Part shown: positions 15,636-24,472 of the stretch, in pieces
Layout: each line of letters begins with the position of its first letter
How positions within the stretch are numbered: position 1 is the stretch's first letter
NCBI GenBank assembly: GCA_009993955.1
Contig: JAACSL010000032.1
Span: 1-36,283, forward strand
Source: Paraglaciecola sp.
GTDB taxonomy: Bacteria; Pseudomonadota; Gammaproteobacteria; Enterobacterales; Alteromonadaceae
Length of the DNA: 36,283 nt
Direction: 5' to 3'
Made by a program: the position numbers and the translations under genes
Notes under the pieces: generated by a model
Seen by the model: the letters and a program-made list of their open reading frames with translations, nothing else
Databases searched by the model: none
What the model was told of the DNA's origin: nothing

Positions 15636-17081
15636 TTATTTTTTAAACAATGAACCTAATACGCCACGCACCAATTGGCGGCCAATTTGGCTGCCGATGG
15701 CGCGGGTCACACTTTTAAAAAAAGACTCCGCGATACCTTGGCGTTGACGAGTTCTGCTGCTGTGTGCAGGTGTTGTGTCTTGTTGGTTTTCTGGCATCGT
15801 TGTTGCTGCAGTTTTGGCCAGCAACTCATAAGCCGACTCTCGATTGATGCTTTGGCTGTATTTCTGCCGATGTGGTGAGCGGCACATTTGCTCTTCACGC
15901 TCTTCATCACTGGCTGGACCAATTCGCGACATAGGGGGCGCAATTAAACAGCGCGCAACTTGAGTGGGTCGCCCCTGAGCATCTAAAGTAGAGATCAGCG
16001 CTTCGCCCATACCTAATTCAGCAATAACGCTGGCACTGTCAAAAGCCGGATTGGCGCGAAAATTATCGGCAACGGCAGTAATGGTTTTGCGATCTTTGGC
16101 ACTGAAACCGCGCAAGGCATGTTGTATTTTTAAACCGAGTTGCCCAGCAATATTACTGGGAATATCCAAGGGACTTTGTGTGATGAAAAACACACCCACT
16201 GCCTTAGAGCGGATCAAACGCACTATTTGCTCGATTTTTTCCACCAAGGCCTTAGGCGCACCCGCAAACAATAAATGGGCTTCATCAAAAAACAGCGCAA
16301 ATTTCGGTTTGGCTAAATCTCCGACTTCGGGTAAGGCTTCAAACACTTCGGATAACAACCACAACAATATGGTGGCATAAAGCTTAGGTGAACGATGGAT
16401 CAACTGACTGACATTAAAGATGTTAACCAAACCACGCCCCGATAAGTCGCAGCTCAGCATGTCGTTAAGGTCTAATGCTGGTTCGCCTAAAAACGCGGCG
16501 ATACCCTGCTCTTCAAGGATCAACAAACGGCGCATTATGGCACCCACACTGGCGCTGCTAATATTGCCATATTGACCTTGCAGGCTGCCGGCTTGCTCAG
16601 AAACAAACTTCAGCATGGCTTTAAGATCATCGAGGTCGAGCATCAGCAAGCCATTTTCGTCTGCCACTTTAAAACAGGCATACAGCACACCGGTTTGGGT
16701 ATCGTTTAATTCCAGTAAGTTGGCGAGCAACAAGGGGCCAATATCACTGACTGTGGCGCGAATCGGCTGGCCAAGTTTGCCAAATACATCCCAAAACACC
16801 ACAGGAGCGGCGGCAAAATGATGATGGCTAAGACCAATCGTATTGAGGCGCTCGGTGATCTTAGGATGGGCGCTGCCGGCACAGGCCAATCCCGACAGAT
16901 CCCCTTTTACATCCACTAAAAATACTGGCACACCTTGGGCCGAAAATTGCTCGGTGAGCACTTGCAAGGTAACGGTTTTCCCGGTGCCGGTGGCGCCGGC
17001 AATCAAGCCATGGCGATTGGCCATTTTTAAATCTAATGTGGCATATTGCTGTGCAGTGCCACCTAAAATGATTGAATCCAT
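15636..17081 (-). CDS. HerA-like ATPase, DUF853 / YjgR family
   Basis: A 481-residue P-loop ATPase of the HerA/FtsK-like superfamily, same size range as E. coli YjgR (about 500). Walker A is GATGTGKT (29-36), Walker B is FALFFDEAHLLF, and the sensor-like segment FFITQSPLDIPSNIAGQLGLKIQHALRGF follows. The C-terminal tail is basic and Q-rich and ends GVLGSLFKK. The physiological role of this family is unresolved. It is a single gene, convergent with the sigma-factor gene across a 53-bp gap that holds only a weak CAGCC/GGCTG hairpin. Confidence 0.92.
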   Translation of the reverse strand: MDSIILGGTAQQYATLDLKMANRHGLIAGATGTGKTVTLQVLTEQFSAQGVPVFLVDVKGDLSGLACAGSAHPKITERLNTIGLSHHHFAAAPVVFWDVFGKLGQPIRATVSDIGPLLLANLLELNDTQTGVLYACFKVADENGLLMLDLDDLKAMLKFVSEQAGSLQGQYGNISSASVGAIMRRLLILEEQGIAAFLGEPALDLNDMLSCDLSGRGLVNIFNVSQLIHRSPKLYATILLWLLSEVFEALPEVGDLAKPKFALFFDEAHLLFAGAPKALVEKIEQIVRLIRSKAVGVFFITQSPLDIPSNIAGQLGLKIQHALRGFSAKDRKTITAVADNFRANPAFDSASVIAELGMGEALISTLDAQGRPTQVARCLIAPPMSRIGPASDEEREEQMCRSPHRQKYSQSINRESAYELLAKTAATTMPENQQDTTPAHSSRTRQRQGIAESFFKSVTRAIGSQIGRQLVRGVLGSLFKK

Positions 17082-17305
17082 TTACGCTCTCTGCCTTGGG
17101 TTGGTGCATCAACTGTAGCTGAGTAATACGGCCTGAGCGAGCAAAAACCCGTGCCTAGGTTTACGCATTTTTATTCTGATGATGATTTATTCCGATATGT
17201 ATTAATTTGCTTATGATTTGTACTTTATCTGCGTTTGCTGCGGATTTTTACACGGCATATGTAATACATTTGTTAATTCTTACCAGCATTAAACGAGTGT
17301 GGTGA

Positions 17306-17878
17306 ATGAACAGACGACAAATTTTAAAATACAGCGCGATGCTTACCGGCACCGCACTGTGTGCCCCGTTAACTACCGCCATGTTGGCTGGCTGTAGCAA
17401 GCAAGCAGATATTGCCCAAGTTTCAGCACAATCAACCAGCAAGGCGCTGTATTTTGATGCCGATGATTTTACGCTGCTCGGTCAGATGATGGATGCCATT
17501 CTACCCAAAACCGATACACCAAGTGCCACCGAAGTTGGTACTGATCAAGTAATTGATCAGCTCTTTGCACAGGTTTTTGAGGCTGACTATAAAACCAAGT
17601 TCATGGCCAATTTTGTTGCTTTGCAGGCTCATCTGCATGCCAATGGTTTTGCGACATTGTCCAGCGCTCAGCAAGCTGAGGTGTTGCAAACGCTCGAGTT
17701 GAGTGCAAACAAAGATGCAGCGTATTGGGCGTATATTGATATTAAACAACAAACACTGGCTTACTTTTTGTCTTCCGAACAAATCGCCGAGCAATATTTA
17801 AATTACCTGCCCATACCGGGCGAATTCAAACCCTGCGTAGCAGTTGCAGACTTAGGCGGTAAGGCATGGGCAATATGA
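17306..17878 (+). CDS. Tat-exported small subunit of a GMC dehydrogenase (gluconate 2-dehydrogenase subunit 3 family)
   Basis: A 190-residue protein. The N-terminus MNRRQILKYSAMLTG has the twin arginines R3-R4 of a Tat signal, followed by a lipobox LAGC with C30, so it is probably a Tat-exported lipoprotein. The body matches the small subunit of membrane-bound FAD dehydrogenases (DDFTLLGQMMDAILPKTDTPSATEVGTDQVIDQL). Such subunits escort the flavoprotein, which lacks a signal peptide, through the Tat pore. Its stop overlaps the large-subunit start by 13 bp, fitting a tight 1:1 complex. Confidence 0.88.
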   Translation: MNRRQILKYSAMLTGTALCAPLTTAMLAGCSKQADIAQVSAQSTSKALYFDADDFTLLGQMMDAILPKTDTPSATEVGTDQVIDQLFAQVFEADYKTKFMANFVALQAHLHANGFATLSSAQQAEVLQTLELSANKDAAYWAYIDIKQQTLAYFLSSEQIAEQYLNYLPIPGEFKPCVAVADLGGKAWAI

Positions 17879-19569
17879 ACACGGATACACACTATGACGC
17901 CATTGTGATTGGCTCTGGCATTAGTGGTGGTTTCGCCGCTATGGAACTATGCACTAAAGGCTATAAAACCCTATTGTTGGAACGAGGCCGCATGGTGCAA
18001 CATGGGGAATACCCCACTGCGCACATGGACACTTGGGATTTACCCAATCGTAACAAGGTGTCATTGGCCGAAAAAGAGCAGCACTATGCAAAACAAAACC
18101 GCCTGAATTGGTGGGTCAATGAAGACAACAAACACTGGATCAATAAAGACGATGTCAATCCTTACAATGAAGACCAGCGTTTTGACTGGATCAGAGGCGA
18201 TCATGTCGCTGGTCGCTCAATTATGTGGGGGCGTCAGTGTTATCGCTGGAGTGACATCGACTTTACCGCCAACTTAAACGATGGCGTAGCGGTGGATTGG
18301 CCTATCCGTTATGCCGATATCGAACCCTGGTACGACTATGTCGAAACCTTTGTAGGTGTGAGCGGTCAGGCTGAAGGACTCAAACAAATTCCTGACGGCA
18401 AATTTTTAAAGCCCTTTGCCTTAAATTGCGCCGAACAAAGTTTTCGTGAATCGGTGGCCAAAGTGTACCCGGAGCGTGTTGTCACACCGGGGCGGGTTGC
18501 CAACTTAACTGAATATAATCCTGAGGTGCACAAAGGCACACGTGGCCAATGCCAAAGTCGTGATCGTTGCTGGCGCGGATGTCCTTTTGGTGCCTATTTC
18601 AGCAGCTTGTCAGCCACACTGCCTGTGGCCAGAGAAACTGGTAATTTAACTCTGCGACCCGACAGCGTAGTGCTGGAGATTCTTTACGACGCCGAGAGTA
18701 AACGAGCCAGTGGTGTGCGAGTCAAAGACGCTCAAACAGGAGAACTTTTAGAATTCAGTGCACGAGTCATCTTTTGCAATGCCAGTGCCGTGGCCTCTGC
18801 GGCAATATTATTAAATAGTCGGTCAGACAGCTTTCCCAATGGCTTAGGTAATAGTAGTGGTGAATTGGGGCATAATTTAATGGACCATCACTATGGCATG
18901 GGCGCTTCGGGTGTTTTGCCTGGTCACCTCGACGAGTATTATCAGGGGCGTAAGCCCACTGGCTTCTATATTCCGCGTTTTACCAATATTGATGAGTCGA
19001 CTAAACACGAGGGTTTTATTCGCGGTTTTGGTTATCAAGGGGGAGCCAGGCGCATACAAAATAGCCCAGAAGGTTTAGTTGGAGAAGGCTTGAAGGCGGA
19101 AGTGCTCAAACCTGGGCCTTACCATATTGGCATGTCCTGCTTTGGCGAGATGTTGCCTTACCACGAAAATCGTATGTATCTTAATTTTAATGAGCGAGAT
19201 CAACACGGATTTCCGCTGATTACCTTTGATGCCAAGCTACGCGACAACGAAATGAAATTGCGTGAATACGGGGTGAAATGTGCCGTTGAAATGCTTGAAG
19301 CTGCCGGATGCACCGATATAACAAGCTATAACAGTCTGACTGCGCCGGGGGCTTGTATTCACGAAATGGGCACAGCGCGTATGGGACGTGATGCAAAAAC
19401 CAGTGTATTAAATCAATGGAATCAGTTGCATGATGTCGCCAATGTCTTTGTGACGGATGGTGCCTGCATGACTAGCTCGGGCACCCAAAACCCAAGCATT
19501 ACGTACATGGCGCTCACGGCCAGAGCCGTGGATTATGCCGATAAACAAATGCAGCAGGGACTGATTTGA
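17866..19569 (+). CDS. GMC-family FAD dehydrogenase large subunit with predicted Fe-S motif
   Basis: A 567-residue flavoprotein that oxidises a sugar or other alcohol. The FAD-binding motif is VIGSGISGGFAAMEL near the N-terminus; the catalytic pair is H499 (in HEMGTARMG) and N542 (in GTQNPSITYMA), 43 residues apart as in the GMC family. C229, C235 and C239 (C-x5-C-x3-C-P) sit where bacterial FAD glucose dehydrogenases bind a 3Fe-4S cluster. There is no signal peptide, in keeping with export on the Tat small subunit encoded just upstream. ATG 17866 or 17875 could be the start. No cytochrome c subunit gene follows, so the electron acceptor is elsewhere. It could be a 3-keto-sugar-forming dehydrogenase; substrate unproven. 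Confidence 0.9.
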   Translation: MGNMNTDTHYDAIVIGSGISGGFAAMELCTKGYKTLLLERGRMVQHGEYPTAHMDTWDLPNRNKVSLAEKEQHYAKQNRLNWWVNEDNKHWINKDDVNPYNEDQRFDWIRGDHVAGRSIMWGRQCYRWSDIDFTANLNDGVAVDWPIRYADIEPWYDYVETFVGVSGQAEGLKQIPDGKFLKPFALNCAEQSFRESVAKVYPERVVTPGRVANLTEYNPEVHKGTRGQCQSRDRCWRGCPFGAYFSSLSATLPVARETGNLTLRPDSVVLEILYDAESKRASGVRVKDAQTGELLEFSARVIFCNASAVASAAILLNSRSDSFPNGLGNSSGELGHNLMDHHYGMGASGVLPGHLDEYYQGRKPTGFYIPRFTNIDESTKHEGFIRGFGYQGGARRIQNSPEGLVGEGLKAEVLKPGPYHIGMSCFGEMLPYHENRMYLNFNERDQHGFPLITFDAKLRDNEMKLREYGVKCAVEMLEAAGCTDITSYNSLTAPGACIHEMGTARMGRDAKTSVLNQWNQLHDVANVFVTDGACMTSSGTQNPSITYMALTARAVDYADKQMQQGLI

Positions 19570-19583
19570 CCCAACTTTAGGTT

Positions 19584-19609
19584 TACTGGCGCTTAGACAA
19601 GCGCCAGTA
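19584..19609. terminator. perfect hairpin between convergent genes
   Basis: TACTGGCGCTT (19584-19594) and AAGCGCCAGTA (19599-19609) form a perfect 11-bp stem with a four-base loop, placed between the ends of the GMC gene and the peroxiredoxin gene and including the latter's last codons. There is no T run on either side, so it is at best a bidirectional or Rho-helped terminator. Confidence 0.5.
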
Positions 19610-20066
19610 GGCTTTCTGCGTCGCTCACCGCAAACTTACCCGGCTCTTCAATATTGAGATGTTTGACTACGCCATCATCCACCACCATGGCATAACGCTT
19701 TGAGCGTAAACCACCAAAATTGCCGGTATCTTTGGCTAAGCCAATCGCTTGGGCAAATTCGCCTGCGCCGTCAGCCAACATCATCACGTGTTCCGCGTTG
19801 TGTTGCCCACCCCATGCTGCCATAACAAACGCATCGTTAACCGAGGTGCATACAATGTTGTCTATGCCCTTGGCTTTAAACTTATCAGCCAGCGTAACAT
19901 AACCGGGTAAGTGAGCTTCTGAGCAGGTGGGAGTAAAAGCGCCAGGCACAGCAAATAACACCACTTTTTTGCCAGCAAAAACATCGGCTGTGCTGGGGTT
20001 TGAATTGATGCCGTTTTTACGCAAACTGAAGGTAACGCTAGGTAGACTGTCGCCAATTTTAAGCAT
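19593..20066 (-). CDS. Prx5-type peroxiredoxin
   Basis: A 157-residue thiol peroxidase that reduces hydrogen peroxide and alkyl hydroperoxides, cytoplasmic (no signal peptide). The peroxidatic C48 lies in VPGAFTPTCSEAHLPGY and a second cysteine is at 73; the family's SVNDAFVMAAWG follows. The ATG has GGAGAA upstream. It closes the minus-strand run after recG and rsmJ (11 bp after rsmJ). The reductant partner cannot be told. Confidence 0.94.
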   Translation of the reverse strand: MLKIGDSLPSVTFSLRKNGINSNPSTADVFAGKKVVLFAVPGAFTPTCSEAHLPGYVTLADKFKAKGIDNIVCTSVNDAFVMAAWGGQHNAEHVMMLADGAGEFAQAIGLAKDTGNFGGLRSKRYAMVVDDGVVKHLNIEEPGKFAVSDAESLLALV

Positions 20067-20077
20067 GGGTTCTCCGT

Positions 20078-20872
20078 TTAAGCCTGTGGGTTGGGTTGAA
20101 TTAAATAAATATCAAAACGATTGGCCTTGCCTTGCATTTCTAGGGCGGGCTTTTGCTTAGCTAAATACGGGGCCCCAGCGGGACGTTTCACCACTACCCG
20201 CTTGTGCGCCAAGGCCAAGGCGGGCGCTAACAAGGCATCCGCATCTTCATCTGGGCCAAGCAGCTGTTGAAACAAACGCATTTCTTTTTTAACCAAGGCA
20301 GATTTTTTGCGATGGGGAAACATCGGGTCGAGATACACCACATCGGGTTTGGCTGCTGTCCAGTTTTGCATCAGGTCGAGGGCTGTGCCGGGTAACAGAC
20401 ATAACTGTTGAGGTAGCCAACTTGCCAGCTCAGCATGTTGAGCGGCGCGATGCAGACCATCGCTTAACAGAGCAGCCACGATAGGCGAGCGCTCAATCAT
20501 CTTTACCGCACAACCTAAGCTCGCCAGAATAAAGGCATCTCGCCCTAAACCAGCGGTGGCATCAAGCACGCTGGGGCGATATTGACCTTTTAGGCCAACC
20601 GCTTTGGCTACCGCTTCGCCACGTCCGCCACCATGCAAACGACGAAAAGTCAGGGCATCTGAGGCAAAATCTACCAGTACTTCTCCCACCTTGGGTTCGT
20701 CTAAATTTTTCAGGGCTAAGTGCTCAACACTTTGCAATAAAACCAAGCCAGCGCTGAGTGGGTAGGAAAAATGTAAACCCCACTTTGCGGCAGTTTGTTT
20801 GCCAAGGTCAATCAGTTCAGGGCTGGCGTCATGGGGCACAGTCAGGCAGGTTTGTGTTACTTGCTCACGCAT
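20078..20872 (-). CDS. rsmJ: 16S rRNA (guanine-1516-N2)-methyltransferase RsmJ
   Basis: A 264-residue SAM-dependent enzyme that methylates G1516 in 16S rRNA. The SAM-binding motif is VLDATAGLGRDAFILA, followed by the acidic ERSP and the catalytic-loop-like DVVYLDPMFPHRKKSALVKKEM typical of RsmJ. ATG 20872 is chosen because it lies 8 bases inside the recG stop with GGAG upstream, and it gives a normal RsmJ length; the frame is open 39 codons further. Translation is thus coupled to recG. Confidence 0.93.
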   Translation of the reverse strand: MREQVTQTCLTVPHDASPELIDLGKQTAAKWGLHFSYPLSAGLVLLQSVEHLALKNLDEPKVGEVLVDFASDALTFRRLHGGGRGEAVAKAVGLKGQYRPSVLDATAGLGRDAFILASLGCAVKMIERSPIVAALLSDGLHRAAQHAELASWLPQQLCLLPGTALDLMQNWTAAKPDVVYLDPMFPHRKKSALVKKEMRLFQQLLGPDEDADALLAPALALAHKRVVVKRPAGAPYLAKQKPALEMQGKANRFDIYLIQPNPQA

Positions 20873-22943
20873 GGCCGTAATGCTCCTTGTGCGCCAACCA
20901 ACGATTGATAATGGCTTGAGCATGGCTGGGATAATGTTGCCACAAGGTGTTGGCCAGTTCTTGTACCGTAGGGATAAGCTCAGCATCACGAATTAAATCA
21001 GCGATTTTAAGATCGGCCAAGCCGGTTTGTTTGGTGCCCAGCAATTCACCGGGGCCGCGAATTTCCAGATCTTGCTGAGCAATATAAAAACCATCACTGG
21101 ACTGGCGTAATACCGCTAAACGTTTGCTCGCGGTTTTTGACAAAGGACTTTGATACATCAATACACAGTGGCTATCAACCGAGCCCCGGCCAACCCGTCC
21201 GCGCAGTTGATGCAATTGAGCCAGACCAAGTCGCTCAGGGTTTTCAATAATCATTAAACTGGCGTTAGGCACGTCTACACCCACTTCTATTACCGTGGTC
21301 GCGACTAATAGATCAATATTGCCCGCCTTAAAGTCGGCCATTATTTGTTGTTTTTCATCTGCTTTGAGGCGCCCATGCACTAAACCAACACGCAACTCGG
21401 GAAGCGCCGTGCGCAAAATAATCGCGGTATCTTCAGCGGCCTGGCTTTGTAAAAACTCTGACTCTTCAATCAAAGTACACACCCAGTAGGTTTGACGACC
21501 TTGTTCGATGCTGGCATTGCGCACTCTGAGCATCACTTCATCACGCCGAGTATCCGGCAACACTACCGTTGTCACTGGAGTTCGTCCCGGTGGCAACTCA
21601 TCAATAATCGACGTGTCTAAATCAGCGTAGGCGGTCATCGCTAATGTGCGAGGAATGGGAGTAGCTGTCATGATCAGCTGGTGAGGAAAATAACCTTGAT
21701 GTTCACCTTTTTGCCGTAAGGCCAAACGTTGATGCACACCAAAACGGTGTTGCTCATCGACAATAACTAAGGCCAAATTAGCAAATTGTACCGACTCTTG
21801 AAATACCGCATGGGTGCCCACCAACATTTTAATCTCGCCTGATTTGAGGTGAGTGAGTACATGCTCACGTACCTTGCTTTTCAGCTTGCCCGCCAACCAT
21901 GCCACGTCAATATCTAAGGCCTGCAACCACTGCTGAAAATTATTGGCATGTTGTTCCGCCAATAACTCAGTGGGTGCCATCAACACCACTTGGTAACCCG
22001 CATCAATCGCCGATAAGGCCGCGAGGGCAGCAACCAAGGTTTTGCCAGAACCAACGTCGCCTTGCACTAAACGCATCATCGGTCGAGACAAGGCCATGTC
22101 ACGCTGAATATCTTTGAGTACCCGCTGTTGCGCCCCAGTTGGCGTAAAAGGCAGATTAGCCAAAAAGCGTTGGATAAGCGTCGAACTGGTTTGAATCGCC
22201 ACGGCTTGCTGTTGCTGATTTTGCTGCCGTACCTTTAATACGCTCAAATGATGAGCGAGCAATTCTTCTAAGGCTAAGCGCTGTTGAGCGGGGTGTTTGC
22301 CTTGTTCCAACAGCGCTAGGCTGACTTCTGGGTGTGGGCGATGCACTAACTGCAATGCGCTGGCCAAATCAATTTGCTGGGCGTACACGCCGGGTGGCAA
22401 CAGTTCGCTCAGGCCGCCTTTATGTAAAAGCTTTAAGGCTTGTTCACTCAAATTACGCAAGGTGAGTTGACGAATACCTTCGGTGGCCGGATAAACAGGG
22501 GTCAGGGTATCTTGCACCACGGAGGGTGCTGAGGCATCCACCAACTTATATTCTGGGTGCATCATTTCCAAACCGAACTTACCCGCTTTGACTTCACCAA
22601 AACAGCGTAAGGTTAAACCCACAACTAGGTTGTTTTTTTGCGCCGCAGTGAAATGGAAAAAACGCAGTGTCAAGGTGGCGGTGCCGTCACTCATGCGCAC
22701 AAGCAACATGCGCTTGCGAGCAAACTGCACCTCACAGGACATGATTTCGCCCTGACAACTCGCAAACACATGGGCTTGTAAATGAGCGATGGGATAGAGG
22801 CGTGTTCGGTCTTCGTAGCGCAGCGGTAGATGAAACAACATGTCTTGCACACTATAAATGCCAAGTTTAGTCAGCTGCTCCGCTACCTTTGCGCCCACGC
22901 CTTTTAGTTCAGTGACCGGGGTAGTCGCCAAACCCTGTTTCAA
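20865..22943 (-). CDS. recG: ATP-dependent DNA helicase RecG
   Basis: A 692-residue helicase that regresses stalled replication forks and processes Holliday junctions. It has the N-terminal wedge/OB domain (VQDMLFHLPLRYEDRT, then CEVQFARKRMLLVRMSDGTATLTLRFF) and the SF2 motor: GDVGSGKT (I), DEQHRFG (II), MTATPIPRT (III), then the VATTVIEVGVDVPNA and QLRGRVGR motifs and the C-terminal GELLGTKQTGL. The only sensible start is TTG 22943, as the frame upstream has no ATG or GTG before a stop; GGAG lies nine bases before it. A rare start codon may keep expression low. It overlaps rsmJ. Confidence 0.97.
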   Translation of the reverse strand: MKQGLATTPVTELKGVGAKVAEQLTKLGIYSVQDMLFHLPLRYEDRTRLYPIAHLQAHVFASCQGEIMSCEVQFARKRMLLVRMSDGTATLTLRFFHFTAAQKNNLVVGLTLRCFGEVKAGKFGLEMMHPEYKLVDASAPSVVQDTLTPVYPATEGIRQLTLRNLSEQALKLLHKGGLSELLPPGVYAQQIDLASALQLVHRPHPEVSLALLEQGKHPAQQRLALEELLAHHLSVLKVRQQNQQQQAVAIQTSSTLIQRFLANLPFTPTGAQQRVLKDIQRDMALSRPMMRLVQGDVGSGKTLVAALAALSAIDAGYQVVLMAPTELLAEQHANNFQQWLQALDIDVAWLAGKLKSKVREHVLTHLKSGEIKMLVGTHAVFQESVQFANLALVIVDEQHRFGVHQRLALRQKGEHQGYFPHQLIMTATPIPRTLAMTAYADLDTSIIDELPPGRTPVTTVVLPDTRRDEVMLRVRNASIEQGRQTYWVCTLIEESEFLQSQAAEDTAIILRTALPELRVGLVHGRLKADEKQQIMADFKAGNIDLLVATTVIEVGVDVPNASLMIIENPERLGLAQLHQLRGRVGRGSVDSHCVLMYQSPLSKTASKRLAVLRQSSDGFYIAQQDLEIRGPGELLGTKQTGLADLKIADLIRDAELIPTVQELANTLWQHYPSHAQAIINRWLAHKEHYGHA

Positions 22944-22976
22944 AACGTCCGGCTCCAGCGCCCGTCGCCAAGGTGC

Positions 22977-23621
22977 TTAACGAGCAATTTGCGCAGCATA
23001 ATACAGCAGTTGTGGTGACAACCTGACTTGGTAATTCGGATTGACATATTGAAACTGCACTAAGCCACTGGTATCAAAGATATATACCGCAGGCACTGGC
23101 AGCACAACTTTGTTGCCACCATCTAAGCTTACAAGATTGGCTCCCAATTTATCGCGGTAGTCTTTTGCCACATCATCGGGTAAAAAGTAGCCCAAACCAA
23201 AGGCTTGAATTGCTGCTAATTTACTGTCAGACAAACGTACCACCTCAAATTCTGACGTGGTGCGCTGAGCAGTGAGTCGCTCTGGTGAATCTGGAGAAAT
23301 TGCGATGATTTGATAACCCAAGTCGAGGAGGCGTTGTTCAACTTCGATCAAGCCTTGCATTTGACGGTTACAATACGGACACCAACCGCCGCGATAAAAA
23401 ATCACAATGCTGGGTTTGTTTTCCACGAGATCTTTTAAGCGAATATCTTTGCCAAAGTCAGTCTGTACCACGACATCGGGGATGAATTGCCCCACTAATA
23501 ACGGCTGTACTTGCTCAGGTGAGTCAACAATGCGTTTGTTTGCCACGTTTGCATTCACCATGAAGGTACCGGCAATAAGCAAGAAAATGCCCAGCAACCC
23601 TGTGCGGAATAAGCTCAACAT
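22977..23621 (-). CDS. exported AhpC/TSA-family peroxiredoxin-like protein (copy 1)
   Basis: A 214-residue exported thioredoxin-fold protein with a signal peptide (1-25). The active site GGWCPYCNRQM has C81 and C84 in a CxxC arrangement. This is the AhpC/TSA-like exported type; CxxC is more like a thiol oxidoreductase than a classic peroxiredoxin. ATG 23621 has GGAGAA upstream. The second copy follows on the same strand 117 bp upstream, with the same core (IIAISPDSPERL / IIAISPETPEQL). Confidence 0.88.
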   Translation of the reverse strand: MLSLFRTGLLGIFLLIAGTFMVNANVANKRIVDSPEQVQPLLVGQFIPDVVVQTDFGKDIRLKDLVENKPSIVIFYRGGWCPYCNRQMQGLIEVEQRLLDLGYQIIAISPDSPERLTAQRTTSEFEVVRLSDSKLAAIQAFGLGYFLPDDVAKDYRDKLGANLVSLDGGNKVVLPVPAVYIFDTSGLVQFQYVNPNYQVRLSPQLLYYAAQIAR

Positions 23622-23699
23622 CGTGATTCTCCAGAAAGTAGAGTGGGGAGATACAGTCAGAGAATTATGCCTCGGGAACAAGGCAGACAGCAAGGTGAA

Positions 23700-23726
23700 G
23701 CGAGAGAATCATCACGATCCTCTCGC
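23700..23726. repeat. inverted repeat between the tandem peroxiredoxin genes
   Basis: GCGAGAG (23700-23706) and CTCTCGC (23720-23726) form a perfect 7-bp stem with a 13-base loop, immediately after the stop of copy 2 and before copy 1. No T run follows, so it might be an mRNA processing or stabilising hairpin more than a terminator. Confidence 0.45.
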
Positions 23727-23737
23727 AGCTTAACGAA

Positions 23738-24379
23738 CTAAAGGCTTAATTTTGCTGCCGACAAGAGCAATTCAGGTGACAAACGCTCTTTGTAATCCGG
23801 ATTGACAAAGCTGAATTTGACCCGGGCATTTTTATCCAAAATGAATACTGCTGGTGCAGGCAATACCGCTTTTCCACTGGGATCTTGATTGTTCAGATCA
23901 ATATTCCATTTCGACTTGTAGGTGGCTTCTGTTTCTTCTGGTACATAAAAGCCGATGCCAAAACCACTAATGGCATTAAGTGAGGCGTCTGATAACAAGC
24001 GCACTGAAAACTTCGACTGCAATTTTTGTTCTTGCAGTTGCTCTGGTGTTTCAGGGGAAATGGCAATGATTTGATAACCCAAGTTATCGAGCTGGGTTTC
24101 AATGTCTTTTAATCCGGCCAGCTGGCGATTGCAATATGGGCACCAGCCGCCCCGATAAAAAATTAATACCGTGGGCTTTTGCATGGTAAGGGCTTTTAAA
24201 CTTACCGGATCACCGTCCACGGTTTGCAGAGTGGTATTGGGTGCGGTTTGGCCAATCAACAGTGGCGTGACATCGTCAGCGCCCTCAGAAATCTTGCTTC
24301 GATCTAGTGCCAAAGACTGGAAAGCCCAGCAGCTTAATAACAAGAGCGCTGCGCTTACGGTTAGGGGAAAACGTTTCAT
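23738..24379 (-). CDS. exported AhpC/TSA-family peroxiredoxin-like protein (copy 2)
   Basis: A 213-residue paralogue of the gene downstream, with a signal peptide (1-25; LLLLSCWAFQSLAL) and the motif GGWCPYCNRQL with C80 and C83. The two share the order GGWCPYCNRQ, GYQIIAISP, LSD-L-AI--FG-G-, PAV-I-D---V-F--VNP-Y--RLSPELLL, so they arose by tandem duplication and have since diverged. Being exported, they probably act in the periplasm on thiols or peroxides. Confidence 0.88.
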   Translation of the reverse strand: MKRFPLTVSAALLLLSCWAFQSLALDRSKISEGADDVTPLLIGQTAPNTTLQTVDGDPVSLKALTMQKPTVLIFYRGGWCPYCNRQLAGLKDIETQLDNLGYQIIAISPETPEQLQEQKLQSKFSVRLLSDASLNAISGFGIGFYVPEETEATYKSKWNIDLNNQDPSGKAVLPAPAVFILDKNARVKFSFVNPDYKERLSPELLLSAAKLSL

Positions 24380-24472
24380 AAATACCTCGTTTGGTTCAAT
24401 GAGTGAAATAACTAGAGGCGTAGACCTAAAACCGCCGTGTTTACTTTCGCTTAGCCAAACAAAATGTCTGAC

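Noticed and set aside
15583-15655. CAGCC/GGCTG hairpin with nearby TTATTTTTT as a terminator for the sigma-factor gene
   Set aside because: The stem is only five pairs, the loop is long, and the T run belongs to the ATPase gene's last codons; too weak to list.
16051-16380. 109-codon plus-strand ORF opposite the HerA-like ATPase gene
   Set aside because: Antisense shadow of conserved ATPase motifs on the other strand.
23407-23733. 108-codon plus-strand ORF across the peroxiredoxin genes
   Set aside because: Antisense to a clear signal peptide and active site; no supporting features.
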